A stretch of DNA of 64,000 bases, from positions 9,429 to 73,428 of the forward strand of contig JBDTOO010000010.1 in assembly GCA_039933215.1 (NCBI GenBank), written 5' to 3'. The translations under genes and the position numbers were made by a program. The notes under the pieces were generated by a model, which was not told the origin of the DNA, searched no databases, and saw nothing but the letters and a program-made list of their open reading frames with translations. This document shows, piece by piece, positions 33,937-43,020 of this stretch. Source of the stretch: JALYUA01 sp039933215. Lineage in GTDB: Bacteria; Acidobacteriota; Thermoanaerobaculia; UBA5066; Gp7-AA6. Position 1 is the stretch's first letter; every line of letters begins with the position of its first letter.

Positions 33937-35040
33937 TCAGGGGATGGCCGCCGGCCGCGACGTCGCGGCCGCCCGCTTCCCCTCGTCCGTCTCCCCGCGC
34001 GAGAAGCGGAGCAGCGCGAGGGCGAGGGCGAGGACGACGGGACCAAGAAACATCCCGATGGGGCCGAAGGCGGCGATGCCTCCGAGGACGCCGAAGAAGA
34101 CGGGCAGGGTCGAGATCTGAGCCCGTCCCGAGATCAGCATCGGGCGCAGCACGTTGTCGGAGGATCCCACGATGATGGCGCCCCAGGCCGCGAGGCCGAT
34201 CGCCCATCCCCAGCGGCCCTGCATCGCGAGGACGACGGCGCCGGGCGCCCACACGAATGCGGTGCCGCCGACGGGCAGGAGCGCCGCGATTCCGGCGATC
34301 ACGCCGAACACGACGGGGGTCGGAAGGCCGCAGACCTGGAAGGCGATTCCGACGAGCGCGCCCTGGACCAGCGCCGTCAGGAGCGATCCGTAAACGACCG
34401 CCTTCGTGACCTGGGAGAGGTGCTCGACGAGCCGTGCCTTCCGGTCCGCCCCGACCGGCACCGCCTGAAGAAACTCCTTCGCCATCGCGTCGCCGTCGCG
34501 GAGGAAGAAATAAAGGATGAAGAGCATCAGCACCATCGAGGCGACGAATCCGAGCGCGCCGAGCAGGATGACCTTGCTGCGCCCGACCGCGAATTCGAGA
34601 ACCGACCGCGCGCCGCCGACGACCCAGTCATGGACCTGAGCGGCCGTCAGCGGGGTCTTCGCATCGATCCACTCCACCACCCGGCCGATGGCGGGCACCC
34701 GGAAGAGGTCTTGCGGCTTCTCGATCCGGTAGGTGTTCGCCATTTCCGTCACGCGGGTGGAAAGCTCGCCCGCCTGCCGCACGAAGAGGGCGCCGAGAAA
34801 GAACCCTGGCACCACGACACCGACGAGAACCATGAGCGTGACCAGCAGCGCGGCGCCGCCGTGGCGGCCGCGGAACTGGCGCCGGAGGGCCGCGTTGACG
34901 GGGAAAAGCATGAAAGCGAGGAGGATCGCCCAGAGAATCGGCGGGAGAAACGGGCGAAAGATGAGCCAGAGGACGTACAGGAGGAGCAGAGAGAACCCGA
35001 TCATGAACGCGCGGACGTAGAAGCGATCGTCGCTGTTCAC
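33937..35040 (-). CDS. AI-2E-family (YdiK/PerM-type) transporter
   Basis: A 367-aa polytopic inner-membrane protein with about eight helices. The family pattern is an N-terminal pair of helices with FRPFLPPILWAILLAFMLFPV, a soluble loop (about 90-160), then ILYFFLRDGDAM and the C-terminal bundle VFGVIAGIAALLPVGGTAFVW...FLGPVVLALA. The family exports small molecules; the autoinducer-2 link is established for only some members, so substrate is unassigned. The start is GTG 35040. It is divergent from queG, with 38 bp between start codons. Confidence 0.88.
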   Translation of the reverse strand: MNSDDRFYVRAFMIGFSLLLLYVLWLIFRPFLPPILWAILLAFMLFPVNAALRRQFRGRHGGAALLVTLMVLVGVVVPGFFLGALFVRQAGELSTRVTEMANTYRIEKPQDLFRVPAIGRVVEWIDAKTPLTAAQVHDWVVGGARSVLEFAVGRSKVILLGALGFVASMVLMLFILYFFLRDGDAMAKEFLQAVPVGADRKARLVEHLSQVTKAVVYGSLLTALVQGALVGIAFQVCGLPTPVVFGVIAGIAALLPVGGTAFVWAPGAVVLAMQGRWGWAIGLAAWGAIIVGSSDNVLRPMLISGRAQISTLPVFFGVLGGIAAFGPIGMFLGPVVLALALALLRFSRGETDEGKRAAATSRPAAIP

Positions 35041-35078
35041 CGTTCGCCTCCGCGGGCGATGCTAGCATGCGGGGTTCG

Positions 35079-36149
35079 ATGAATCCGGCGGAAGAACACG
35101 CTCCCGGGCAGTCCGGGCTTGAGGGAGGCGGGCGGCCGGACCGGGCGCTCGCGGCGCGCCTTTTCCGCGAAGAGGCGGCGCGCGAAGGCTTCACGGGAGT
35201 CGGAATGGCGCGGGCGGAAACGCCCCCCCATTTCGACCGCTTCGAGCGCTGGATCGCGGAGGGCCGGCATGCCGGCATGGACTATCTCGAACGCACGCTG
35301 ACCGTCCGGGCGTCGCCCGAGGATCTCCTGCCCGGCGCTCGCACGATCGTCTGCCTGTCCATCCCTCATCGCGCGGATCCGCAGGTCTCCACGGACGGCT
35401 CCCGCGTCGCCCGCTACGCGGCGGGAGACGACTACCACGGCGGCCTCCGCGGCCGCGCCGAACGGGCCGCGTCCTCGGCGTCCCGGCGGCTCGGCGGAGG
35501 CTTTTCGTGGCGCGTCTGCGTCGACTCCACGCCGCTCGCGGAGCGCTCCTTCGCCGCCGCGGCGGGAATTGGCTGGATCGGGAAGAACGGATGCTTGATC
35601 GATCCGGAACGCGGCTCCTTTCTGCTCCTCGCGGAAATCGTCACGGACCTCGACATGCCGGCGGACGAACCGATCGCCGAACGCTGCGGCTCCTGTGTCC
35701 GCTGCCTCGACGCGTGTCCGACGTCCGCGTTCATCGAGCCCGGCGTGCTCGATGCCTCGCGATGCCTCGCTTACTGGACGATCGAGCATCGCGGGACGCT
35801 GCCCGAGCACGTGGCCCGGCGAATGGGTGACCGCGTTTTCGGATGCGACGACTGCCAGGACGCCTGCCCCTGGAACGCCCCGCTTCTCTCCCCCGCGGCG
35901 CCGGCGGAGTCGCCGACCCGGGTCGAGTGGCTCTCGATGGGCAAAGGCGAGTGGCGCCGGCGTTTCGGAGCGACGGCCTTGAACCGAGCGGGCCGGCGGG
36001 GGCTGCAGAGGAACGCGGCGGCATCGGCCGGCAGCACGGGCGACGGACGGACGCTTCCGGGTCTCGAGGGCGCGGCCGCGAACGCAGACGCGGGCCTCTC
36101 GGCGGCGGCGCGGTGGGCCCTCGGCCGTCTGGCCGGTGCGGGGAGCTGA
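35079..36149 (+). CDS. queG: Epoxyqueuosine reductase
   Basis: Cobalamin- and Fe-S-dependent enzyme for the last step of queuosine synthesis in tRNA. The 356-aa protein has the N-terminal FTGVGMARAE and DYLERTL segments, the substrate region YAAGDDYH, GIGWIGKNGCLI, and two [4Fe-4S] motifs CGSCVRCLDACP and CDDCQDACPWN. A C-terminal HEAT-like part is shortened compared with the long form. ATG 35079 is preferred to ATG 35067, because the latter overlaps a TAGCAT box (35063-35068) that could be its -10. A GGGG run provides only weak ribosome pairing. It is followed after 5 bp by the CNNM/CorC gene. Confidence 0.92.
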   Translation: MNPAEEHAPGQSGLEGGGRPDRALAARLFREEAAREGFTGVGMARAETPPHFDRFERWIAEGRHAGMDYLERTLTVRASPEDLLPGARTIVCLSIPHRADPQVSTDGSRVARYAAGDDYHGGLRGRAERAASSASRRLGGGFSWRVCVDSTPLAERSFAAAAGIGWIGKNGCLIDPERGSFLLLAEIVTDLDMPADEPIAERCGSCVRCLDACPTSAFIEPGVLDASRCLAYWTIEHRGTLPEHVARRMGDRVFGCDDCQDACPWNAPLLSPAAPAESPTRVEWLSMGKGEWRRRFGATALNRAGRRGLQRNAAASAGSTGDGRTLPGLEGAAANADAGLSAAARWALGRLAGAGS

Positions 36150-36154
36150 GGCGC

Positions 36155-37528
36155 ATGGACTATCGCATCCCGCTCTTCATCGGCCTGTTCGTCCTTTCCC
36201 TCGTCGTGTCGGCCTTCTTCGCCGCCGCGGAGACGGCTCTCGTGTCCCTCTCCCGGATCGATCTGCAGCGCCTGCGCGAGAAGGGCGATCGCCGGGCGGG
36301 CCTCATCCGAAGCCTCAAGTCGAAGACGTCCGGTCTTCTCGCGACGATCCTGATCGGCCAGAACCTGGCATTGAGCTCCGCCTCCGCGCTCGCCACGACC
36401 ATCGCGACAGTCTGGGTCGGCGAGAAGTGGGGCGTGCCGGCGGCGATCCTGGTCTCGACCGTCACTCTCTTCGTGTTCGCGGAGATGGCACCGAAAGCGA
36501 TCGCTTCCGCGTCCCCCGTCGCCGTGGCCCGCACGGTCGCCGTGCCGATGACCTGGGTGATGAAGATCTTCTCTCCGATCGTCACCCTCGTCGTGAACCT
36601 GACCCAGCGCTCGCTGCGGGTCCTGGGGATCGCCGAGAAGTCCCCGACCCTGACCGAGGAGGAAATGAAGAGCGTGATCAACCTCGGCGCCGACGAGGGG
36701 TTGATCCACGGCGAGGAGAAGCGCCTGCTCCACAAGGTGCTCGAATTCGGAGACAAGACCGTCCGCGACATCATGGTTCCGCGCACGCGCGTCGTGGCCG
36801 TCGCCGACACGGCGGGGTTTTCGGAGGTCCGGTCGCTCCTGCGCGAGCACAAGCTGTCGCGGCTCCCCGTCTATCGCGAGTCGCTCGACAACGTGATCGG
36901 CATCCTGCACGCCAAGGACCTCTTCGACGTCACCGACGAGGAGGAAGAGGCGTTCCGTCTCGAGAAGTACGCCGATCCGCCATTTCTCGTTCCGGAGTTC
37001 AAACCCGCCGAGGACCTCTTTCGGGAGATGCGGCGCCGCAAGACGCACATGGCCGTCGTGGTCGACGAGTTCGGGGGCACGGCGGGGATCGCGACGATCG
37101 AGGACGCCATCGAGGAGCTTCTCGGTCCGATCCAGGACGAATTCGACGAGGAGACGCCGGGCTTCGTCGCCACCGGCAAGCGCCAGTTCCTGCTGGAAGG
37201 CGTGTACCGCCTGGACGACCTCGAGGAGCAGTTCGGCATCTCGTTTCCGAGGGATGAGGCCGAGACGATCGCGGGCCTCCTCCTGATGCGATTCGGACGC
37301 ATCCCCCGAAAGGGTGAGCGGTGGCGCGGCCGCCGCGCGGATTTCGTCATCGAGGAGGCGAGCCCGACGACGATCCAGAAGGTGCTGATGATCCTTCCCG
37401 AGAAAAAGGAAATCCCCGCCGGCCGGAAGGACGGGGACGACATTTCGAGCCGGACGAAGGCCTCCGCCGCGGAGACGAAAACGCCCCCCGACTCGGACAC
37501 CGGGACGAGCGGGCGGCGGACGGACTGA
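36155..37528 (+). CDS. CNNM/HlyC-CorC-family membrane protein (DUF21, CBS pair)
   Basis: A 457-aa protein of the hemolysin-C/CorC family, linked to Mg2+ or other divalent cation transport. Four hydrophobic segments form the DUF21 domain (residues 1-150; AAAETALVSLSRI), followed by two CBS domains (VRDIMVPRTRVVAV, SRLPVYRESLDNVIGILHAKDLF) and the CorC_HlyC C-terminal domain (VVVDEFGGTAGIATIEDAIEELLGPI). A 40-residue disordered acidic/basic tail ends it. ATG 36155 is preceded by GGGGAG. Identification is good; actual ion specificity is unknown. Confidence 0.9.
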   Translation: MDYRIPLFIGLFVLSLVVSAFFAAAETALVSLSRIDLQRLREKGDRRAGLIRSLKSKTSGLLATILIGQNLALSSASALATTIATVWVGEKWGVPAAILVSTVTLFVFAEMAPKAIASASPVAVARTVAVPMTWVMKIFSPIVTLVVNLTQRSLRVLGIAEKSPTLTEEEMKSVINLGADEGLIHGEEKRLLHKVLEFGDKTVRDIMVPRTRVVAVADTAGFSEVRSLLREHKLSRLPVYRESLDNVIGILHAKDLFDVTDEEEEAFRLEKYADPPFLVPEFKPAEDLFREMRRRKTHMAVVVDEFGGTAGIATIEDAIEELLGPIQDEFDEETPGFVATGKRQFLLEGVYRLDDLEEQFGISFPRDEAETIAGLLLMRFGRIPRKGERWRGRRADFVIEEASPTTIQKVLMILPEKKEIPAGRKDGDDISSRTKASAAETKTPPDSDTGTSGRRTD

Positions 37529-37575
37529 CGCCCGCGACTCCTGATCCCTGGACCAGTTTCCTCAAAGGAGCCCGA

Positions 37576-38583
37576 TTGCCCACTCCCATCCGCCCCGTGA
37601 CCCTGATTCGAGGCGACGGCATCGGCCCGGAGGTCGCCGACGCGGTCGTCTCGATCCTGGAAGCTGCGGGAGCCCCGCTCTCGTTCGAAGAGGCCGTCGT
37701 CGGCGTCGAAGCCGAGAAGGCGGAAGGCGATCCTCTCCCTCCCCGCGTCCTCGACCAGATCCGCAGGAACGGGGTGGCATTGAAGGGCCCCGTCGGCACC
37801 CCCATCGGGAAAGGCTTTGCATCGATCAACGTCCGCCTGCGCAAGAGCCTCGACCTCTACGCGAACCTGCGTCCCGTCAAGAACGTTCCGACGGTGAAGA
37901 GCCGGTTCGAGAACGTCGACCTCATCGTCGTGCGGGAGAACACCGAGGACCTGTACAGCGGGCTCGAGCACGTCGTCGTGCCGGGAGTCGTCGAGTCCTT
38001 GAAGATCATCACGGAATACGCCTCGACGCGGATCGCCCGGTTCGCCTTCGAGCACGCGCGGCGCCATGGCCGCAAGCGCGTCACGGCGATCCACAAGGCG
38101 AACATCATGAAGCTCTCCGACGGGCTCTTCCTCGACTGTTTCCGTAAAGTCGCCGGGGACTACCCCGACATCCAGGCGGACGATCGGATCGTCGATGCCG
38201 CGTGCATGCGCCTCGTGATGTTTCCGGAGACGTTCGACGTCCTCCTCATGGAGAACCTCTACGGCGACATCGTCTCCGACCTGACGGCGGGGCTCGTCGG
38301 GGGCCTCGGCCTCGTGCCGGGGGCAAACATCGGCCCGAGCGTCTCCGTCTTCGAGGCGGTGCACGGTACGGCCCCCGACATCGCGGGGCAGGACAAGGCG
38401 AACCCGACCGCGCTCCTGATGAGCGCGATCCTCATGCTCCGGCATCTCGATCTCGGCAATCTCGCGGACCGCGTCGAAAGCGCCATGTTCGCGACGATCG
38501 CCGCGGGGATCCGGACGGCCGACGTCGGCGGCAGCGCGGGGACGCGGGAGTTCGCCCGCGCCGTCTCCGAGAGGGCGTGCTGA
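37576..38583 (+). CDS. NAD-type isocitrate dehydrogenase / isopropylmalate dehydrogenase family
   Basis: A 335-aa beta-decarboxylating dehydrogenase. The family signature is NLYGDIVSDLTAGLVGGLGLVPGANIG. The substrate-site wording RKSLDLYANLRPVK and DLIVVRENTEDLYSGLEH matches NAD-dependent isocitrate dehydrogenases of the short (about 335-aa) type rather than LeuB, whose region differs. The reaction is isocitrate to 2-oxoglutarate in the TCA cycle. The start is TTG 37576 with AAAGGAG (37564-37570) 5 nt upstream. It is convergent with nothing; trmB follows after 16 bp. LeuB or homoisocitrate dehydrogenase are less likely alternatives. Confidence 0.87.
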   Translation: MPTPIRPVTLIRGDGIGPEVADAVVSILEAAGAPLSFEEAVVGVEAEKAEGDPLPPRVLDQIRRNGVALKGPVGTPIGKGFASINVRLRKSLDLYANLRPVKNVPTVKSRFENVDLIVVRENTEDLYSGLEHVVVPGVVESLKIITEYASTRIARFAFEHARRHGRKRVTAIHKANIMKLSDGLFLDCFRKVAGDYPDIQADDRIVDAACMRLVMFPETFDVLLMENLYGDIVSDLTAGLVGGLGLVPGANIGPSVSVFEAVHGTAPDIAGQDKANPTALLMSAILMLRHLDLGNLADRVESAMFATIAAGIRTADVGGSAGTREFARAVSERAC

Positions 38584-38599
38584 AGTTCAACCGGCCCGG

Positions 38600-39232
38600 A
38601 TGAGCGCGACCGGCCCCGCCCGGCAGCCCTCCTCCCGGCCGATGAGCGGAGACGAGACCCTGTGGACGGGCCCGGTCACGGACTTCGCCGCGATCTTCGG
38701 CCGGCGCGCGCCTCTCGAAATCGAGATCGGGTCCGGAAAAGCGCGGTTCCTGATCGCCGCCGCCAGGGCGAACTCCGCCCACGATTTCGTGGGCCTGGAG
38801 CGCGCCCTCGCGTACTACCGCATCTGCCGCGACCGCGTGGCGAAGGCCGCGCTTCCGAACGTGCGGGTCGTCCGCGCCGACGGCAGGCTCTTCTCCGAAT
38901 CCCTGGCGCCCGGTTCCGTGCGCGCTTTCCACGTCTATTTCCCGGACCCCTGGCCGAAGAAGAAGCAGCGGAAGCGGCGCCTGATCGACGGGGTGACCCT
39001 GGAGATGCTCGCCTCGCGCCTCGAGCCGGGCGGGATCCTCCGGATCGCCACCGACCACTCCGACTATGGCGCGGCGATCGAGCCGACGATCGTCTCGGTG
39101 CCCGGCCTCGAGCGTCTGCCGTGGGACGCCCTGCCCCCTCCGCCACCCACGCACTACGAGCTCAAGTATCTGGAGGAGGGCCGGGCGATCTCGCGTTTCC
39201 TCCTCCGCCGCCGGGCGGAAACTACGGCCTGA
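38600..39232 (+). CDS. trmB: tRNA (guanine-46-N7)-methyltransferase
   Basis: SAM-dependent enzyme that makes m7G46 in the tRNA variable loop, 210 aa. The motif IEIGSGKARFL binds SAM; the diagnostic FPDPWPKKKQRKRRL loop and the C-terminal THYELKYLEEGR are present. The start at 38600 gives a 17-residue leader before the core; ATG 38642 is possible. No clear Shine-Dalgarno is seen for either. It lies 16 bp after the isocitrate dehydrogenase and is convergent with pgsA. Confidence 0.94.
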   Translation: MSATGPARQPSSRPMSGDETLWTGPVTDFAAIFGRRAPLEIEIGSGKARFLIAAARANSAHDFVGLERALAYYRICRDRVAKAALPNVRVVRADGRLFSESLAPGSVRAFHVYFPDPWPKKKQRKRRLIDGVTLEMLASRLEPGGILRIATDHSDYGAAIEPTIVSVPGLERLPWDALPPPPPTHYELKYLEEGRAISRFLLRRRAETTA

Positions 39233-39241
39233 GAGCGGCGG

Positions 39242-39838
39242 TCAGTCTTCCGTACCGAGCGCCCGGGCCGAATCGGACCGATCCGGACGGGGGCCGGCCG
39301 GGAAAGCGACGATCCTCCGGAGAAACTGGACGAAGTACTGCGCTCCCGAGAGTAATGCCACGGTGACGACGACCCAGAGCGCCACCTTGCCCGCGAGGAT
39401 CAGCTCCGGATAACGCTCCGAAAGGATGAGCAGGGAGATCGCGGCGATCTGGGAGGCCATCTTCGCCTTCCCCCAGCCGGACGCGGCGATGAAGAGGCCC
39501 TGGTCGGACGCGATCGTGCGGAGGCCGGTCACCGCGAACTCGCGCGCGACGACGACGACGACCATCCACGCGGGGGCCAGTCCGACCTCGACCAGTGAGA
39601 TGAACGCGGCGGAGATCAGGAGCTTGTCGGCGATCGGGTCGAGGAGCGTTCCGAGGGTCGTGATCTCGCCGCGGCGGCGCGCCAGCCAGCCGTCGAAGAA
39701 GTCGGTGGCGGTCGCCGTCAGGAAGATCGCCAGGGCGACGATCTCCCGCCCTTCGAACTTGGTCAGGAGCACCACGACCAGGAAGGGGACGAGAAAGATG
39801 CGAAGAAGCGTCAGCGCGTTCGGGAGATTGATTCTCAA
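39242..39838 (-). CDS. pgsA: CDP-diacylglycerol-glycerol-3-phosphate 3-phosphatidyltransferase
   Basis: Integral-membrane phosphatidylglycerophosphate synthase for phospholipid synthesis. The CDP-alcohol phosphotransferase signature D-x2-DG-x2-AR-x8-G-x3-D-x3-D is complete (DFFDGWLARRRGEITTLGTL onward, ending DPIADK). About five helices are seen. From TTG 39838 the protein is 198 aa and begins RINLPNALTLLRI, the usual start. The alternative ATG 39937 has AGGGGA upstream but adds 33 Arg-rich residues and would share CATG with the divergent gene start at 39936. Function is firm; the start is uncertain. Confidence 0.9.
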   Translation of the reverse strand: MRINLPNALTLLRIFLVPFLVVVLLTKFEGREIVALAIFLTATATDFFDGWLARRRGEITTLGTLLDPIADKLLISAAFISLVEVGLAPAWMVVVVVAREFAVTGLRTIASDQGLFIAASGWGKAKMASQIAAISLLILSERYPELILAGKVALWVVVTVALLSGAQYFVQFLRRIVAFPAGPRPDRSDSARALGTED

Positions 39839-39935
39839 GAACTTCGAGCCGTAAAGAAGGGACCGCGCTCGCGCGAGGCGCCGTCCGCGGCGAACCGTTC
39901 GAGGCTCATCGGACGCACCCGGTGATAATAGCTCC

Positions 39936-41357
39936 ATGAACGTCCCCTGTCCGGTCCACGAGAACCGGCGCGCGCACCGGGGATGCCACCACTGCCGCAA
40001 GCCGATCTGCCGGCTCTGCGAAGTGAGCATGCGCGGTCATCTCTACTGCTCGACCTCGTGCGCGCGGGACGCCGGGCGAGCCGCCGTGCGCCGCCTCATT
40101 CGGGGACGACTCGAGAAGCCGGTGCCGGCGCGTCTCGCGGTGGCCGCCGTGCTGGCGGTGACCATCGCCCCGGGCCTCCTGGCCCTGCGAGCCGTCTCGC
40201 AGCTCGACCGCCTGAACGCCCCGGCCCCCTTCACGCCGGCGCGGCGCCCTCCGCTCGCGCGCGTCGAACGGGTCGTGCCGGGCCCCGAGGGCGCCGCGAT
40301 CGAGGGGAGCGCCCCATCGGGGGCCGCCGTGTTCCTGTTCGCCGGCGGCCGCTTCGTGGCGACGTCTTACGCCGGGGATGGAACGTTCCGCTTCGAGCGG
40401 GTCGTTCTCCCGGGCCCGTACCGGGTCGGTGTGCTGCCGCTCGCCGCAGCGCCCGAAGCGGCGACGCCGCTGCCGCCCGCGCTCGCGGCGCAGGCTTCCG
40501 CCACCGGGGCGCCGCCTCCCGGCCCCGTTCCCGCGGCGGCCGAGATCCCCGACACGCGCGGGTCCGCAGCGGCGTCGGGCGTTTCCTCCCCCGCTCCCTT
40601 CCCCCGACCGGCGTACGTGCCCGACCTCACCCGGGGGCCGAGGGACACGCGCGAGGTGCTCGTTTCGTTCGACGCCGGCTCATCGGACCGCGGCGCGCGG
40701 GAGATCCTGGACGCTCTTCGGGAGAAGCACCTTCGCACCACGATCTTCCTGACGGGCGTCTTCATCCGGCGGTACCCCGATCTCGCGCGGCGGATCGCCG
40801 CCGACGGGCACGAGGTCGGCAACCACACGGACACGCATCCGCACCTGACCACGTATGCCGGCAACGGACGGCAGGCGACGCGTCCCGGCGTCGACCGGGC
40901 GTTTCTCGCGGGCGAGCTCGCCCGGACCGCGCAGGCGTACCAGGAGGTCACCGGGCGGCAGATCTCGCCCTTCTGGCGCGCGCCGTTCGGGGAACAGAAC
41001 GACGAAATCCGGCGGTGGGCGGCGCAAGCCGGCTACTGGCACGTGGGATGGACGGGCGGCCGCGCGGGCCTGGACGGGCTCGACTGGATCTCGGACCGGG
41101 CGGCGCCCGGTTATCGCACGTCGGATCGCGTGATCGAGGCGCTCCTCGAGCGGGCGGAAAACGGCGGCATCGTCCTGTTGCATCTGGGCACCGACCGGGA
41201 GGACCCCGTCTCGAGCCGGATCCCCCGTCTGCTCGACGGGCTCTCGGCTCGCGGATTCCGGTTCGCGCGCGCGTCGGATTTTCTCGCCCGCGAGGGTCTG
41301 ACCGACGAACGTCTCGCCGCGCTCGGCGCCAACCCCCGGAGTCCGGCCCTCCGTTGA
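39936..41357 (+). CDS. Membrane-anchored polysaccharide deacetylase with N-terminal zinc finger
   Basis: A 473-aa fusion. Residues 1-45 form a cysteine/histidine-rich finger of B-box or treble-clef type (CPVHENR, CHHCRKPICRLC, CSTSC). A single hydrophobic helix is at about 68-88, then a carboxypeptidase-regulatory-like beta domain (about 105-170), a Pro/Ala linker, and a NodB deacetylase domain (about 240-440). NodB motifs are SFDAG (motif 1, with Ala in place of the second Asp of TFDDG), HTDTHPH (metal His pair) and RAPFG (motif 3). It would remove acetyl groups from peptidoglycan or another glycan outside the membrane. No Shine-Dalgarno; GATAAT ends 6 nt before ATG. Its stop overlaps the phosphohexomutase start (TTGA). 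Confidence 0.87.
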   Translation: MNVPCPVHENRRAHRGCHHCRKPICRLCEVSMRGHLYCSTSCARDAGRAAVRRLIRGRLEKPVPARLAVAAVLAVTIAPGLLALRAVSQLDRLNAPAPFTPARRPPLARVERVVPGPEGAAIEGSAPSGAAVFLFAGGRFVATSYAGDGTFRFERVVLPGPYRVGVLPLAAAPEAATPLPPALAAQASATGAPPPGPVPAAAEIPDTRGSAAASGVSSPAPFPRPAYVPDLTRGPRDTREVLVSFDAGSSDRGAREILDALREKHLRTTIFLTGVFIRRYPDLARRIAADGHEVGNHTDTHPHLTTYAGNGRQATRPGVDRAFLAGELARTAQAYQEVTGRQISPFWRAPFGEQNDEIRRWAAQAGYWHVGWTGGRAGLDGLDWISDRAAPGYRTSDRVIEALLERAENGGIVLLHLGTDREDPVSSRIPRLLDGLSARGFRFARASDFLAREGLTDERLAALGANPRSPALR

Positions 41358-42766
41358 CCTTCCCGCTCGGAACGGACGGGTGGCGCGGCGTGATCGCGGA
41401 CGGCTGCACCTTCGACGCCATCGAGCGCGTCGCCGGCGCCGCCGCGGCGGTGTACCGCACGCTTTCCGAGGGAGACGTCTCCCGGGTCGTGATCGGCCAC
41501 GACACGCGGTTCTTCTCGCCCGAGTTCGCGACCCGGGCCGCCGAAGCGTTCGCTCGCGCGGGCGTCGACGTCCTGCTGACCGACCGGGCGATTCCCACGC
41601 CCGCCGTTTCGTGGCACGTCCGGCGTCTCGGCCTCGGAGGCGGGATCGCGATCACCGCGAGCCACAACCCCGCGGAGTGGAACGGATTCAAGATCAAGTC
41701 CGACCGCGGCGGCAGCGCTTCCCCCGAGCTCTACGCCGCCGTCGCCTCGGCAATGGCGGGCGAGAAGCCCGCCCCCGCGGCCCGGTCCGGCCGCGTCGAG
41801 ACCGCCGATCTTCTGACTCCGTACCGCGACGCGCTCGCCGCCGTCGTCGACACGGCGGCGATCCGGGGAGCCGGACTCTCGATTCTCGCGGACTCGATGC
41901 ACGGGGCCGCGGGGACCCTGGTGGCCGACATCCTCGGGGGAGGACCGACCCGCGCGCTCCCCTTCCGGTCCACCCGCGATCCCCTGTTCGGCGGCGTCCA
42001 CCCGGAGCCGATCGCGGCCAATCTGCACGCTTCCGCCGATCGAGTCCGGCGCGACGGCCTCGATCTCGCCGTCGCGCAGGACGGCGATGCCGACCGACTG
42101 GGGGTGCTCGACCGTCGCGGAGAGTTCGTCTCGCCGCATCGCGTGCTCGCCCTGCTCGTCCTCCACGCGTACCGCCGGCGCGGCCTCAGCGGGGGCATCG
42201 CCCGGACGTTCTCGACCTCTCTGCTGATCGACCGCGTGGCGGCGGCGCTCGGGCAGCCGCTCCACGAGACCGCCATCGGCTTCAAATACGTGGCCGATCT
42301 GATGAATCGCGGGGCCGCCGTGGCGGGGGGAGAGGAGAGCGGAGGGTACGGGTTCGCGTTCCACCTGCCCGAGCGGGACGGCGTCTTGAACGCCCTGCTG
42401 CTCGTCGAGAGCCTCGCCGTCTCCGGTAAGGGCCTCGATCGAGCCCTCGCCGACCTGGCCGCGGAGTTCGGCGAGTTCGCCTACGGCCGGCGGGACGTAT
42501 ACATGCCCGTCCCCGCGATCGCCGACTTTCTCGAGGAGGTCCGCCGCACTCCGCCCCGGGAGGTCGCTGGCGAGCCCGTCACAAGCGTCCGCGACCTGGA
42601 CGGCGTGAAATATCTCTTCGGGGACAGGGGCTGGCTCCTCCATCGCCTCTCCGGAACAGAACCGATGATCCGCCTCTACTGCGAGCACGAGGACGAGGAC
42701 CTGATGCGGCGCATCCTGGAAGAAGCCGAAAACCGCCTCGCCGACTTCGCCGACCGGACCCGGTGA
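41354..42766 (+). CDS. Phosphohexomutase (phosphoglucomutase/phosphomannomutase family)
   Basis: Interconverts hexose 1- and 6-phosphates, supplying sugar nucleotides for cell-surface glycans. The 470-aa protein has the four family loops: catalytic phosphoserine TASHNPAEWNG (Ser about 103), Mg2+ loop DGDADRLG, sugar-recognition GGEESGGYG, and phosphate-binding RLSGTEPMIR. The Ser-His-Asn-Pro wording fits glucose/mannose mutases rather than GlmM. The start is TTG 41354 in a TTGA overlap with the deacetylase stop, giving the expected N-terminus FPLGTDGWRG. Coupling to a deacetylase suggests a role in wall or exopolysaccharide supply. Confidence 0.92.
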   Translation: MTFPLGTDGWRGVIADGCTFDAIERVAGAAAAVYRTLSEGDVSRVVIGHDTRFFSPEFATRAAEAFARAGVDVLLTDRAIPTPAVSWHVRRLGLGGGIAITASHNPAEWNGFKIKSDRGGSASPELYAAVASAMAGEKPAPAARSGRVETADLLTPYRDALAAVVDTAAIRGAGLSILADSMHGAAGTLVADILGGGPTRALPFRSTRDPLFGGVHPEPIAANLHASADRVRRDGLDLAVAQDGDADRLGVLDRRGEFVSPHRVLALLVLHAYRRRGLSGGIARTFSTSLLIDRVAAALGQPLHETAIGFKYVADLMNRGAAVAGGEESGGYGFAFHLPERDGVLNALLLVESLAVSGKGLDRALADLAAEFGEFAYGRRDVYMPVPAIADFLEEVRRTPPREVAGEPVTSVRDLDGVKYLFGDRGWLLHRLSGTEPMIRLYCEHEDEDLMRRILEEAENRLADFADRTR

Positions 42767-42899
42767 TCGGATTTCCAGTTCCGCTTTGATCCGAATCGAT
42801 CGCCTGACCAGGTAAAGCCGTCACCGCGAGTGCTTCCCTCGGCTCCCGTCGGTCCGACGAACCGCGTAACTCCATACTCGGCAATCTCCCCCATCCGCT

Positions 42900-42983
42900 C
42901 GCGACGAGAGGAGTCTCCCGACCGGAGGGAGGGAGGAGCCTCTCGTCGCGGGAGCCGGAGCGCTCGCGCCGCAGCGCGAGCGC
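42900..42983. repeat. Two adjacent hairpins in the 42767-43018 intergenic region
   Basis: The first is a perfect 12-bp inverted repeat CGCGACGAGAGG (42900-42911) / CCTCTCGTCGCG (42939-42950), with a further 5-bp pairing inside after a short mismatch. The second is a perfect 10-bp stem GCGCTCGCGC (42960-42969) / GCGCGAGCGC (42974-42983) with a CGCA loop. Neither is followed by a T-run, so they may be REP-like elements or factor-dependent termination sites between convergent genes. Confidence 0.7.
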
Positions 42984-42984
42984 G

Positions 42985-43020
42985 GAGGCGACGGTAGAGG
43001 CGACGGTAGAGGCGACGGTT
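42985..43020. repeat. Three tandem 12-bp repeats at a gene 3' end
   Basis: The unit GAGGCGACGGTA is present three times without gap, the last copy ending TT instead of TA. The array's right edge runs into the TAA stop codon of the minus-strand TPR gene (43019-43021). Short tandem arrays like this can expand or contract by slippage. Confidence 0.85.
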
